Assembly: GCA_902362725.1 (NCBI GenBank)
Contig: CABIXM010000021.1
Coordinates: 1-55,724, forward strand
Source: Clostridiaceae bacterium
GTDB lineage: Bacteria; Bacillota; Clostridia; Lachnospirales; Lachnospiraceae
Direction: 5' to 3'
Length of the DNA: 55,724 nucleotides
Below are positions 7,081 to 15,477 of this stretch, piece by piece. The notes below the pieces were generated by a model that saw nothing but the letters and a program-made list of their open reading frames with translations, had not been told where the DNA came from and did no database searches. Made by a program: the position numbers and the translations under genes. Positions within the stretch are counted from its first letter, which is position 1. Each line of letters opens with the position of its first letter.

Positions 7081-7330
7081 CCAATAAGTTTGCCACAAGT
7101 GGCAACCGGTCTGCGCTCACGCTTGCCGGGCTCGTTCCGTCGGCGGGGCTTTCAGCCAGACCTGCTCATGCCGCAGGAGGCACTCTTCGCCAGAGGGGCG
7201 CATTCCATGCAGGCTGCTATGCGCAGGGCACTCTTACGCAGAGGGCGTTCCGGCAATGCTGCTTTTCCTAAAACCGAAAGCAATGTTGCCGGAAATCTAT
7301 GCCGGATGTGCAGAAAGGAGGCATCCAGAC
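7081..7330. other. Structured non-coding region between oriT and relaxase
   Basis: GC-richer than its neighbours and full of short inverted and direct repeats, for example GCCAC-aa-GTGGC near 7092 and two copies of a GGCACTCTTnnGCnAGAGGG-like motif near 7170 and 7229. An open frame crosses it (7003-7371), but its sequence looks non-coding. It may belong to the functional oriT region. Confidence 0.4.
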
Positions 7331-9052
7331 ATGGCGATTTTTCATTACACAGTCAAAATAGTCGGACGTAGTAAAGGGAAATCTGTTATCTCCGCTTCCG
7401 CATATCTCAATGGGGATGTGATGAAAAATAAGGAAACCGGGCGAATCAGTTATTACACTTCTAAAAAAGAAGTGGTCTACACCAGTCTGATGATGTGCGA
7501 AAACGCACCTCCTGAATGGCAGATAGTACCAGAGGAAAATATAAAACGCTTTCAGAAATCTGTCCGATACAAAAAGTCAGCAGATAAAGAAGCTGCTTTA
7601 GAAAAATTTAAAATCACATTTCAGAAACAGAGGTTATGGAATGAGGTATTGAAGATTGAAAAAAGTGCGGATGCCCAATTTGGCAGGTCATTTGAATTTG
7701 CCCTTCCCAAAGAATGGAACAGACAGGAACAAATTCAATATACAACTGACTATATCCAAAAAACTTTTGTAGATAGAGGAATGTGCGCTGATTGGAGTAT
7801 CCACGATAAAGGGGATGGCAACCCCCATGTCCATCTGCTTCTGACTATGCGTCCTTTTAACCCGGATCATTCTTGGGGAAAGAAAGAAGTCAAGGATTGG
7901 GATTTTGTCAGAGATAAAAACGGAAATATCGTGATTGATGAATCCCATCCGAACTGGTGGCAGGATAAGAAAAACCCTGACCATCATGGAATCCGTATCC
8001 CTGTATTAGACGAAAACGGAATTCAGAAGATTGGTGCAAGAAACCGCCTGCAATGGAAACGGGTGCTGACCGATGCTACTGGATGGAACAATCCAAAAAA
8101 TTGTGAACTATGGCGGAGTGAGTGGGCAAAGGTGTGTAATGAACATCTTTCTTTGCATAATCAGGTCGATCACCGTTCTTATGAAAAACAGGGAAAACTC
8201 CAGATTCCTACCATCCATGAAGGTGCTGACGCAAGAAAGATTGAACAAAAGTTTCTTGTCGGGCAGGAAATAAAAGGTTCGTGGAAAGTAGCGGAAAATC
8301 AAATCATAAAACAACAAAACACGTTATTGCAAAAGATACTGGACACCTTTGGAAAAGTATCGGGTGCATTATCATTATGGAAGGAGCGATTAAATGACAT
8401 TAGAAGAAAGCCGGGAAATTATACCCTTAATGGAGTCCATGATTGGGCAAATCGAAGAACAGCAGACCTTAATGACAGAAATGATTCTGGAAATGCAGAA
8501 CCGGGACACCCAACTCTCTCTTATGCAGGAACAGAATCAGAAATTGCAAAAATTAAACAGCGAGTTATCCGAGCTGCTCAACATTTTGCCAAATACCGAG
8601 GAACTGCTTTCCAAGATGGAAGAACAGAAAACGAAGATAGAACTTTTGGAAAACGAAAATCAGCAATGGCAGAAATTGGCACAGAATCTGAACAGCGAAA
8701 ACAGTTTATTGCTGAAACAGAACACCGAATTGCTGAACTGGAACAGCAAATAAGGAAAGGACGTGATATAGATGAACGAATCCAGAGAATCAAAGAACGC
8801 CGAACAGTTGGAAGAACTTCTGCTCTTGACCGAGGAGATACAAGAAGAACTGGAACAGAAAGACCAGCTTATCGTGGAACTGAAGACGCAGCTCAGCGAA
8901 TCTCTGACCTTGAACGAGAAATTAAACAAAGAGAACAGAGCCGGGAATATTCAAGCATTAAAGAACGACTTGAAGCTGGCAGACAGAGCATTGCAGATCG
9001 AGAAAGAGAAGCTGCGAAGCGCAAACGTCACGATAGGGGAATGTCAAGATAA
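7331..9052 (+). CDS. MobA/MobL family relaxase of element 2
   Basis: 573-residue relaxase. The N-terminal nicking domain starts MAIFHYTVKIVGRSKGKSV. The metal-binding histidines are intact: His158, and His166/His168 in GNPHVHLLLTMRPF. Catalytic tyrosines are expected near residues 25-42 (AYLNGD, ISYYTS). The C-terminal third (about 355-573) is highly charged and helical. The start at 7331 follows AAAGGAGG and gives the family N-terminus; the frame is open back to 7256, but the extra residues are not family-like. The last 660 bases are also used by two genes in another frame (8394-8753 and 8772-9737). Confidence 0.93.
   Translation: MAIFHYTVKIVGRSKGKSVISASAYLNGDVMKNKETGRISYYTSKKEVVYTSLMMCENAPPEWQIVPEENIKRFQKSVRYKKSADKEAALEKFKITFQKQRLWNEVLKIEKSADAQFGRSFEFALPKEWNRQEQIQYTTDYIQKTFVDRGMCADWSIHDKGDGNPHVHLLLTMRPFNPDHSWGKKEVKDWDFVRDKNGNIVIDESHPNWWQDKKNPDHHGIRIPVLDENGIQKIGARNRLQWKRVLTDATGWNNPKNCELWRSEWAKVCNEHLSLHNQVDHRSYEKQGKLQIPTIHEGADARKIEQKFLVGQEIKGSWKVAENQIIKQQNTLLQKILDTFGKVSGALSLWKERLNDIRRKPGNYTLNGVHDWANRRTADLNDRNDSGNAEPGHPTLSYAGTESEIAKIKQRVIRAAQHFAKYRGTAFQDGRTENEDRTFGKRKSAMAEIGTESEQRKQFIAETEHRIAELEQQIRKGRDIDERIQRIKERRTVGRTSALDRGDTRRTGTERPAYRGTEDAAQRISDLEREIKQREQSREYSSIKERLEAGRQSIADREREAAKRKRHDRGMSR
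8394..8753 (+). CDS. Coiled-coil protein overlapping the relaxase gene
   Basis: 119-residue protein read wholly inside the relaxase gene, in the +1 frame. It is almost entirely heptad coiled coil with Leu/Met and Gln/Glu/Asn (IEEQQTLMTEMILEMQN, LLENENQQWQKL). GGAAGGAG lies 8-10 bases before the ATG, so translation is well supported. The next gene in the same frame starts 18 bases after its stop and also begins with a coiled coil, so both may have arisen from one ancestral frame. Function unknown; a partner of the relaxase or of the membrane protein downstream is plausible. Confidence 0.7.
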   Translation: MTLEESREIIPLMESMIGQIEEQQTLMTEMILEMQNRDTQLSLMQEQNQKLQKLNSELSELLNILPNTEELLSKMEEQKTKIELLENENQQWQKLAQNLNSENSLLLKQNTELLNWNSK

Positions 9053-9737
9053 AATACGATGCTTAACACAACAACGGGATTATGCCCGGACACATCAGAA
9101 AATCGTAGAGATACCGGTAGAAAAGCCGGTGCTCTATGAAAAATGTGAAGCCTGTGACCGGACAGCCTATCAGAATGAAAAAGCGAAATACGAAACACAA
9201 AAAGAGCGACTTGCAGGACAGTATAAAGCAAAAACGGTAATATTCCAAACAACCTTGTTCCTTCTTGCATGGTATTCGCTGACAACCACTCTTTTTCAGG
9301 CAGTACAGTCAGATGTGTTCCTTTCCGATTGTAAATCATTCTTCCATGATGCAGCGTCATTCATACAAACTTTTATCGGACGGACGATTGCTGCCGGACA
9401 TTCTGCGGCACAGATTAGTACCAAAATTCCAAATGCGTTTATAGCCGGAATCATATATTGGTTATTGCTGATATTGGTTGTCGGAATATGCGTAGCAGGA
9501 ACAGGGATACTGGTGATACTGATAGAAATAAAGGTTATAGAATTATATAAGAAAAACTGTTGGGATTTTATTACTCTACTGATGATACTGACAAGTGCTG
9601 CTGTCATCATTTATTTTGGAGAATCCATCAAAAAAACACTGTCAGTAAATCTTCTATTGCTTTTTGTACTTTCGCAAGGAGTATATGTTGGACTTAGATG
9701 TTATTTGAAAAATCAGTTAAATACCAAGCTATATTGA
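8772..9737 (+). CDS. Coiled-coil membrane protein, 5' end overlapping the relaxase
   Basis: 321-residue protein. Residues about 5-95 are acidic coiled coil, followed by a linker with CEACDR (about 128-133) and three or four hydrophobic segments (about 157-177, 222-250, 267-285, 295-312). The first 281 bases are shared with the relaxase C-terminus in a different frame. AAGGAAAGGACGTG before the ATG supports real translation. A membrane-anchored coiled-coil next to a relaxase could link the relaxosome to a helper's coupling protein; this is an inference. No named family was recognised. Confidence 0.78.
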   Translation: MNESRESKNAEQLEELLLLTEEIQEELEQKDQLIVELKTQLSESLTLNEKLNKENRAGNIQALKNDLKLADRALQIEKEKLRSANVTIGECQDKIRCLTQQRDYARTHQKIVEIPVEKPVLYEKCEACDRTAYQNEKAKYETQKERLAGQYKAKTVIFQTTLFLLAWYSLTTTLFQAVQSDVFLSDCKSFFHDAASFIQTFIGRTIAAGHSAAQISTKIPNAFIAGIIYWLLLILVVGICVAGTGILVILIEIKVIELYKKNCWDFITLLMILTSAAVIIYFGESIKKTLSVNLLLLFVLSQGVYVGLRCYLKNQLNTKLY

Positions 9738-10013
9738 TCAAAATATGATAAAAAACGTATAAAAGCATGGGATAAAAACACACATCGTCCCCTGCTATTA
9801 TATTATCCTTTTCCAATTTCTAGTAGGATATGCCTGTTTCATTATGCTTTTTTAAAAGCCTTAGTTTGAATGCTTTACTGTATTTCTTCCTAGACATAAA
9901 TATGCTCCACATGGTACATAAAAAAGGACATGGCAATACCTCCTTGATACCACCGTATCCTTGAAAAAGGGCGACTTTAACACACCCTCCGTATTCTCAT
10001 TTTTACAAAAGAA

Positions 10014-10049
10014 AACGGCGGTTTTGATTGTTATTTCAAAACCGCCGTT
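10014..10049. terminator. Strong hairpin after the mobilization genes
   Basis: AACGGCGGTTTTGA (10014-10027) pairs perfectly with TCAAAACCGCCGTT (10036-10049). Confidence 0.7.
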
Positions 10050-10066
10050 AAAATGGCATGAGAACT

Positions 10067-10111
10067 TTCTACTTCATAAGCGGTTTTTTTTCATGCTTAT
10101 GAAGTAGAGAA
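10067..10111. terminator. Hairpin at the end of the lipoprotein/two-component operon
   Basis: ACTTCATAAGC and GCTTATGAAGT form the stem, extended by TTCT/AGAGAA, with T/A runs on both sides. It lies 4 bases beyond the stop of the minus-strand lipoprotein gene. Confidence 0.6.
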
Positions 10112-10114
10112 TTT

Positions 10115-10630
10115 TTACCTTATCGTAAATTCGCAAGATAAATTATATGTATCGTAATCCCAATCTCTTTCACTTTCAAAGAACGCAAATTGTTTAATCA
10201 AACGATAGTGTCCAGCAGGCAATTCTCCATAAAAACTTTTAACATCAATTTCTAATGTTAATCGTTCGTTAGGCTTAATAAAGCAATCCTTTTCATTGCT
10301 CTTTGAGGGGTCATCAAGCTGTTTAAGTTGATACCAAGTGCCGGATTGTTCAGCTTCTATTTCAAAATAATCTGGTGAATATTGGTATTCTTTATCAGAA
10401 GTATTTTCTATTAGAAATGAAAGGTGCTTTAAGTCTAAATCCTTTTCTGTACTCATTGAAATCTTCAAATCGCCCAAAGTGTCAAGCGCTTCTTCACTTC
10501 CATAAGGAGAAACCTCATATTCTTCGGAATAATCTTGTACTACATGATTATCACTGTCCTTTGCTTGACTACACCCAACAATACACACCAATAACAATAA
10601 GGTTAGAAACATACATATTATTTTTTTCAT
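10115..10630 (-). CDS. Lipoprotein with Ig-like beta domain
   Basis: 171-residue exported lipoprotein. The signal peptide ends in the lipobox VCIVGC (Cys20). Residues about 55-170 read as a single beta-sandwich of the type annotated as bacterial Ig-like (SFLIENTSDKEYQYSPDYFEIE, AGHYRLIKQFAF). It lies 56 bases downstream of the histidine kinase gene and is probably co-transcribed with the two-component system. It may bind the kinase's signal or act as an accessory surface protein; no direct evidence. A strong AAAGGAG site precedes the ATG. Confidence 0.8.
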   Translation of the reverse strand: MKKIICMFLTLLLLVCIVGCSQAKDSDNHVVQDYSEEYEVSPYGSEEALDTLGDLKISMSTEKDLDLKHLSFLIENTSDKEYQYSPDYFEIEAEQSGTWYQLKQLDDPSKSNEKDCFIKPNERLTLEIDVKSFYGELPAGHYRLIKQFAFFESERDWDYDTYNLSCEFTIR

Positions 10631-10686
10631 TTGTCCTTATCTCCTTTCTTTTAAATTTATAATAGCAATAAAATGTCTATTTTCAA

Positions 10687-12009
10687 TCAACTTTCATTGC
10701 AATTTATTTTCACTGTAACACATGCTCCCCCTGCTTTATTATTAGCAATTTGGATATTTCCGCCATGTCTTTCACTTAAAATCTTACTAATATTCAGCCC
10801 TAACCCCAAATGTTCAGTAGCTATATCTTTCGATGATTTATAAAATGGTAATGTCGCCTTTTCAATATCAATATTTTTAAACCCGCAACCATCGTCTGAA
10901 ACAGATATAACTAAATTATCATTCTCTATTACTACGCTAATAGCAATATCACTTTTTGCGTATCTAATACTATTAGAGAGTAAGTTTTCATAAATCTGCA
11001 TGACTGTATCTAAATTGATAAACAAGGTTATATTATTACCGCTTGTAGTAATTGAAAAATGTTTGTCATAACAAAGTGCTTCTGCTGTGTTATTAAAATT
11101 ATCAATAAGTGAATGAAATGTAATCTGTTGTCGTGGAATATCAATATCCTCTAACCTGTATAAGTTCGTCATAGCATTTACATATTTTTCAAGACGTGAA
11201 ATATTTTTTGACATTACTGATATTTCATCTAATATTTCTTGTTGTGATACTAAGCCTTTGGGAATAAAGGAAAGCAGCATAGTAGCATGACCCTTTAGTA
11301 AAGTCAAAGGAGTGCGTAAGTCATGCGAAAAAGCAGCATTTAGACGGCGCTGTTCAGCAAATTGTCGAAACATAGTTTCATTATTTTTCGACAAACAGTC
11401 TTTCATTTTTTCAAAGGCATGACAAAGTTTCCCCATTTCATCATTTAATGGATATGATAACGTAAAATCTAAGTCATTTGCTTCAATTTTATGATACGCA
11501 TTAGTTAATAGCTTAATAGGTTTCGATAATTTTTTTTTATAAAAAAATGTTACACAACATATCATACTAATAGATAATACGATAGGAATAATTGCAATAT
11601 TTAATGAACCTAAAGCACTGTCAATAAGCCTATCCCGGTTTGTAAAATTAGGTAAAACTTCGATATATGAAACATGGTTCGGATAGACATATTCGTGTAC
11701 TGGGCGTTCTTTTTGATAATCAACATTGAACTTGCATATCTCGTTTCCTTTCGTGTCAAATATTGTGTATTTTGTTTGGTCATTACTATAAGTGGCGGTA
11801 AATGAGCCATTTTCCGGTATATCATACCTCGTTGACAGATTTTCATACTTATAGTTTAAATTTATTCTGTATCTGTCAACCATTGAAATTAAAAGTATAC
11901 AAATAATTATTCCAATCAACAACGAAAACAAAGCATAAAGAACAAAGGTCATTCTAATACTCATGCTATTTAACCGATTGAACAATCTGCTTCTCTTTAA
12001 TTTTTCCAT
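10687..12009 (-). CDS. Sensor histidine kinase
   Basis: 440-residue membrane kinase. TM1 at about 21-43, an extracytoplasmic sensor region at about 44-132, and TM2 at about 135-157. A HAMP linker (about 158-212) precedes the DHp helix with phospho-acceptor His229 (FSHDLRTPLTLLKGH). The ATPase domain has the N box (NLLSNSIRYA), G1 (SDDGCGF) and G2 (GLGLNISKIL). It overlaps the response regulator stop by 13 bases, so the pair is translationally coupled. The signal is unknown. The usual partner ABC transporter of such systems is absent, so its targets are probably elsewhere. Confidence 0.93.
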   Translation of the reverse strand: MEKLKRSRLFNRLNSMSIRMTFVLYALFSLLIGIIICILLISMVDRYRINLNYKYENLSTRYDIPENGSFTATYSNDQTKYTIFDTKGNEICKFNVDYQKERPVHEYVYPNHVSYIEVLPNFTNRDRLIDSALGSLNIAIIPIVLSISMICCVTFFYKKKLSKPIKLLTNAYHKIEANDLDFTLSYPLNDEMGKLCHAFEKMKDCLSKNNETMFRQFAEQRRLNAAFSHDLRTPLTLLKGHATMLLSFIPKGLVSQQEILDEISVMSKNISRLEKYVNAMTNLYRLEDIDIPRQQITFHSLIDNFNNTAEALCYDKHFSITTSGNNITLFINLDTVMQIYENLLSNSIRYAKSDIAISVVIENDNLVISVSDDGCGFKNIDIEKATLPFYKSSKDIATEHLGLGLNISKILSERHGGNIQIANNKAGGACVTVKINCNES

Positions 12010-12671
12010 CTATATCCGCACCCCCAAACAGTTTCAATGTAAGGTCTATCGCCTAAAGATAAAAATTTTGCCCTAATACGTCTGATATGTTCTGTAACAA
12101 CTGTATTATCACCAATGCCGTCTAATCCCCAAACTTTTTCATAAATAGTTTCCCGGTCAAAAACAATTCCTTTGTTTTGCAAAAGGAAAGATATTATATC
12201 AAATTCCTTTTTGGTAAAAGCCATATCCTTATTATGATAAAACACAATACGTGAGGAATAATCTATAACCATATCTTCATCAAATTGCACCTTTGAAGAT
12301 ATATTGTGTCTTTTTTCTCTGCGAAGATGTGCTGCAATGCGAGCTTCTAATTCATCAACAGAAAATGGTTTTATTACATAGTCGTCTGCGCCAATAGAAA
12401 ATCCTTTTATTTTATCACTATCTTCAATGCGTGCTGTTAAAAAAATTATAGGGCATGAAACATAATCCCGTATCCTTTCGCAAACAGTAAATCCATCTAT
12501 ATCTGGCATATTGACATCTAACAAAATAATGTCAGGTTTTTTTTCTACTTCTTTTAATGCAGCATTTCCTGCTGTTGCAGTATATACCGTATATCCAAGT
12601 TTGCTGAAATAGCAATACAGCATTGATACAATTTCTTTTTCATCGTCTACAATTAAAATACTCTGCGCCAT
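11997..12671 (-). CDS. OmpR-family response regulator
   Basis: 224-residue response regulator. The receiver domain has the acidic pocket (VDDE, residues 8-11), phospho-acceptor Asp52 (LLDVNMP), and the conserved Thr and Lys (FLTAR, VIKPF). The C-terminal winged helix (about 128-222) ends IETVWGCGYRWKN, as in OmpR/PhoB members. The start at 12671 was chosen because of AATGGAGG and the standard MAQSILIVDDE N-terminus; an in-frame ATG at 12734 adds 21 unlikely residues. It is the first gene of the regulator-kinase-lipoprotein operon. Confidence 0.93.
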   Translation of the reverse strand: MAQSILIVDDEKEIVSMLYCYFSKLGYTVYTATAGNAALKEVEKKPDIILLDVNMPDIDGFTVCERIRDYVSCPIIFLTARIEDSDKIKGFSIGADDYVIKPFSVDELEARIAAHLRREKRHNISSKVQFDEDMVIDYSSRIVFYHNKDMAFTKKEFDIISFLLQNKGIVFDRETIYEKVWGLDGIGDNTVVTEHIRRIRAKFLSLGDRPYIETVWGCGYRWKN

Positions 12672-13135
12672 AAATATGCCTCCATTGTGAATATCTGATT
12701 TAAGATTATCAAACAAAAATCTATTTCTAATCAATTTCTTTAATTTTCGATGTCATTAGTTATTATATATGGCAATATGAGTTGTAGCAACCTTACTCTA
12801 CATGTTTTATGCTCTATTACTATCCACACTATGATGTGTGTAATCATATCCCGAAAGCCATACCAAACAAAGCAGTCTATGGCAGATTTAGAAATAAGTC
12901 CTATGATTATTGAAAAATAAGAAAATATAAAAATTAGAGTGAAGTAATTATATTACAAAAATGAAAAACGGGAGATACACAGATATTGTGCTATCTCCCA
13001 TATTGTTTTTAGTGTCATATCAAGGCTCATTTATTAGTGGTAAAATTAGCGTTTTTCTATATTTCTCAAAATGCTTGAAAGTAAAGTGTTCATATGGATA
13101 ATCGAAAATCAGATATAAACTTTTGTTTAAATTGC
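12672..13135. other. AT-rich non-coding region upstream of the two-component operon
   Basis: No gene recognised. The left side must hold the promoter of the two-component operon. A terminator lies at 12970-12999; nothing else structured was found. Confidence 0.45.
12970..12999. terminator. Bidirectional terminator
   Basis: GGGAGATA (12970-12977) pairs with TATCTCCC (12992-12999). T runs follow on the minus strand (GTTTTTCATTTTT) and, less closely, on the plus strand. Probably ends the 13136-13372 gene. Confidence 0.65.
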
Positions 13136-13372
13136 CTATAATTCAAGTGAATCTTCTGCATCCACCCACATCTGTAAATTGCCATCAAGATATAATCTTG
13201 CATATTCCAAAGGCTCATCCACAGCCAATGAAGTAAGCGCACATTCTGATCCATATGTGGTTTTTAAATTTTTTTCAGCTTCCCAACAATTAATGCGAAT
13301 CATATATCCGGCACTTGTGTAAACATCAATACTATCGTGGTTTATGTTGTATTCTGCATAAATTGTTCTCAT
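13136..13372 (-). CDS. Small protein, DUF6061-like
   Basis: 78-residue acidic cytoplasmic protein. The pattern of an N-terminal beta region (YAEYNINHDSIDVYTSAGYMIRINCWEAE) followed by PLEYARLYLDGNLQMW recalls the DUF6061 family of small clostridial proteins. This is from memory of the family and only moderately sure. Function unknown. It is the last gene before the right end of element 2, separated from the two-component operon by about 460 bases, with its own terminator. Confidence 0.6.
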   Translation of the reverse strand: MRTIYAEYNINHDSIDVYTSAGYMIRINCWEAEKNLKTTYGSECALTSLAVDEPLEYARLYLDGNLQMWVDAEDSLEL

Positions 13373-13482
13373 TGTATCTTATCTCCATTTTTTAATAATC
13401 ATTTACAGAGTTAAATATCGAAAACATTTCATTCAGTTCACCATGTCGTTATTGTTATATGTTATACTATGTACGAATTTTT

Positions 13483-13560
13483 CTTTCCCTTAATTTTTCC
13501 CATATTAAGGTTCATGAAAACCAATGAGAGAATATAATACAAGGGAAAGAGTAAGGGAAA
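13483..13560. repeat. Candidate integrase arm-binding repeats, right end
   Basis: TTTCCCTTAATTTTTCCC at the left and AAGGGAAAGAGTAAGGGAAA at the right of this stretch repeat the motifs seen at 4080-4128, again as an inverted pair. Confidence 0.45.
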
Positions 13561-13656
13561 GTTCACTTGCTACAAACTTAGTATTTTCAAGGGTTTGTGA
13601 GGAATTTGATAATCAACTATAACAGTTATTAAATTTCCTAAAATAAGTGAAATATC

Positions 13657-13667
13657 AACTGGAATTT
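13657..13667 (+). repeat. attR: Candidate attR core (11-bp direct repeat)
   Basis: AACTGGAATTT, identical to 3998-4008. It lies 17 bases before the promoter of the MarR gene. Confidence 0.45.
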
Positions 13668-13683
13668 GTTGCTCCATACGCCC

Positions 13684-13713
13684 TTGACAATAGTCCTTAC
13701 AATATACGATAAT
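13684..13713 (+). promoter_or_regulatory. Promoter of the marR-MATE operon
   Basis: Perfect -35 TTGACA (13684-13689) with -10 GATAAT (13708-13713), 18-base spacer. The operator palindrome starts 6 bases later. Confidence 0.75.
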
Positions 13714-13718
13714 AATAT

Positions 13719-13737
13719 TTACAAATACTATTTGTAA
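13719..13737. promoter_or_regulatory. MarR operator (TTACAAAT-ACT-ATTTGTAA)
   Basis: Perfect 19-bp palindrome over the expected transcript start and directly before the ribosome site of the MarR gene. Size and position are typical for MarR autorepression. Confidence 0.8.
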
Positions 13738-13748
13738 GTGGGGGACTT

Positions 13749-14183
13749 ATGGAAAACAATCATTTTAACGTTGCGTGGGCGAAAAGCACTGCTCTATATA
13801 CAAAAGCAGCTTCGGTACTTGGCGTCGGATACCCGAAAATGATGGTGCTGTATGCGCTGGAATCCATGGGAGAACTGACGCAAAAGCAGATCGCAGAGAA
13901 TTTCGGTATGCAAAAACAGACGGTTCATACGGTCGTGAGCGCACTTCAAAAGAAGGGCTATTTACTGTTGGAGGCCAGCGAGGGCGATAAACGTGAGAAG
14001 CGGATCGTCTTGACTGAAAGCGGACAGGTATACGCCCACAGAATGATTGCGCCTTTACGAAAAGCCGAGGAGAAGGTTTATAGAACAATCGGGAACGAAC
14101 GGCTCCAAGCCATGTGTGAAATTCTTGACCTGTTCAATCTTCTCTTTGAAAGAGAGCTGAGCGGAGGTCTGGGCAATGAATAA
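13749..14183 (+). CDS. MarR-family transcriptional regulator
   Basis: 144-residue winged-helix repressor. The helix-turn-helix and wing are clear (LTQKQIAENFGMQKQTVHTVVSALQKKGYL, then EGDKREKRIVLTESG). It most likely represses itself and the MATE transporter that follows, through the palindrome at 13719-13737, and is released by a small molecule that the pump exports. Its stop overlaps the MATE start by 8 bases, so the two are translationally coupled. GGGGGA precedes the ATG. Confidence 0.92.
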   Translation: MENNHFNVAWAKSTALYTKAASVLGVGYPKMMVLYALESMGELTQKQIAENFGMQKQTVHTVVSALQKKGYLLLEASEGDKREKRIVLTESGQVYAHRMIAPLRKAEEKVYRTIGNERLQAMCEILDLFNLLFERELSGGLGNE

Positions 14184-15477
14184 CAAGCGGACTTTCTTTC
14201 AGTATGTGATTCCGTCCGTGTTATCTTTTGCGCTTTCCGGGGTGTATGCCATCGTTGACGGTTTCTTTGTAGGCAACTCAATCGGGGATGCCGGACTTTC
14301 CGCAATCAACATTGCATATCCCATCACGGCGGTCCTGCAATCCGTAGGGACAGGAATCGGAATGGGTGGTTCAGTCAAATACTCCATTCTGAAAGCAGCA
14401 GGAAATGAGAAAAAAGCACGGGAGTTCGTTGCCGGTGCAACATGGCTGATGCTTCTTTTCAGCGCTGTCCTGACTGTCACCGTTTTCTTCACTTCAGAGA
14501 AAATCCTTTCTGACCTTGGTGCATCGGGCGAGTTGCTTACTCTGGGAAAAGAGTATATCAAGGTAATTGCCCTTGGAGCGATTTTACAGGTGTTCGGCAC
14601 CGGACTGGTTCCGTTTATGCGTAATTACGGCGGTTCTTTGTGGGCAATGATCGCTATGATCTGCGGCTTTGCTACCAATGTTGCTCTTGACTATACTTTT
14701 GTGTGGGTTCTTAGACGGGGCATGTACGGTGCGGCATTGGCGACCATTATTGGGCAGGGAGTTACCATGGCGGTTGCACTCGTGTATTGCGCCATCAAAA
14801 AGAACCTCACTCTGAAAATCGCACCTGTTGATACCCCGAAAACGGCATTTCAGATATTAAAAATCGGACTTGCTCCATTTGGCTTGACCTTTGCCCCAAA
14901 TATCTCTCTTGTGATCATCAACCGATTTTCGGTTTCTTATGGCGGACAGGAGGCTATCGCCACCTATGCCTGTATCTCCTATATCATCTGCATTGTTTAT
15001 CTTCTTTTGCAGGGTGTCGGTGATGGTAGCCAGCCGCTCATGAGTCAGTTCTGCGGAGCAGGCGAAGAAAAATCGCTCAAACAAACCAAAACGCTGGCGT
15101 ATGAATTTTCCCTGGTTTTGGCGGTAATCAGTGCGATTCTGATTTACCTGCTCCGTGGAAAGATTGGACTACTGTTCGGTTCATCTGCCGAGGTAAACGC
15201 AGGGGTCATAAAGGTCATGCCGATCTTCCTTGTGTCGGTTCCGTTTGACGCCATCACACGAGTTTCCACGGCGGCTTTCTACGCAACCGAAAAAAGTGTG
15301 CTGTCCTATGTTCTGACATTTATCGAACCCATCATCATGCTGGTGTTGATGCTGATGCTGCCGCCGGTGTTTGGCGGTCAAATCATGATTTGGTGGAGCA
15401 CCGTATTTGCAAAGGTCATTACCGCATCAGTAAGCATTGTGCTGTCCGTTAGATACAGCGCACAAAGAAATCGATAA
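14176..15477 (+). CDS. MATE family efflux transporter
   Basis: 433-residue multidrug/toxin extrusion protein with about 12 hydrophobic segments in two homologous halves. It begins directly in TM1 (FFQYVIPSVLSFALSGVYAIVDGFFVG) and carries the typical SAINIAYPIT and GDGSQPLMSQFCGAG (about 275-290) motifs of the two halves. It probably uses a Na+ or H+ gradient to export drugs or cationic compounds. It is co-expressed with the MarR repressor by overlapping start and stop codons. Length is normal for the family. Confidence 0.93.
   Translation: MNNKRTFFQYVIPSVLSFALSGVYAIVDGFFVGNSIGDAGLSAINIAYPITAVLQSVGTGIGMGGSVKYSILKAAGNEKKAREFVAGATWLMLLFSAVLTVTVFFTSEKILSDLGASGELLTLGKEYIKVIALGAILQVFGTGLVPFMRNYGGSLWAMIAMICGFATNVALDYTFVWVLRRGMYGAALATIIGQGVTMAVALVYCAIKKNLTLKIAPVDTPKTAFQILKIGLAPFGLTFAPNISLVIINRFSVSYGGQEAIATYACISYIICIVYLLLQGVGDGSQPLMSQFCGAGEEKSLKQTKTLAYEFSLVLAVISAILIYLLRGKIGLLFGSSAEVNAGVIKVMPIFLVSVPFDAITRVSTAAFYATEKSVLSYVLTFIEPIIMLVLMLMLPPVFGGQIMIWWSTVFAKVITASVSIVLSVRYSAQRNR

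Larger units (their letters stand above)
9738..10114. other. Non-coding region with two terminator hairpins
   Basis: No gene seen. Two hairpins close it on the right (see the next two entries). They separate the rightward mobilization genes from the leftward two-component cargo and can serve both. Confidence 0.5.
3998..13667. mobile_element. Integrative mobilizable element 2
   Basis: A coherent 9.7-kb element: tyrosine integrase pointing at the left end, XRE repressor, excisionase, DUF3847 protein, oriT-like site, MobA/MobL relaxase with overlapping coiled-coil genes, and a two-component system with a lipoprotein as cargo. An 11-bp direct repeat (AACTGGAATTT) lies at both proposed ends, and AAGGGAAA/TAAGGGAA arm-like repeats lie just inside each end. 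There are no conjugation channel genes, so transfer would need a helper. The ends are inferred from the repeats and gene content. Confidence 0.65.
13373..13683. other. Right end region of element 2
   Basis: Non-coding. It contains the promoter of the 13136-13372 gene, the right-hand arm-like repeats (13483-13560) and the candidate attR core (13657-13667). Confidence 0.45.

Noticed and set aside
7003..7371. 122-codon frame across the oriT region of element 2
   Set aside because: It starts at the stop of the DUF3847 gene, crosses oriT inverted repeats, and its translation is rich in Arg/Ser/Gly without structure. Regarded as non-coding.
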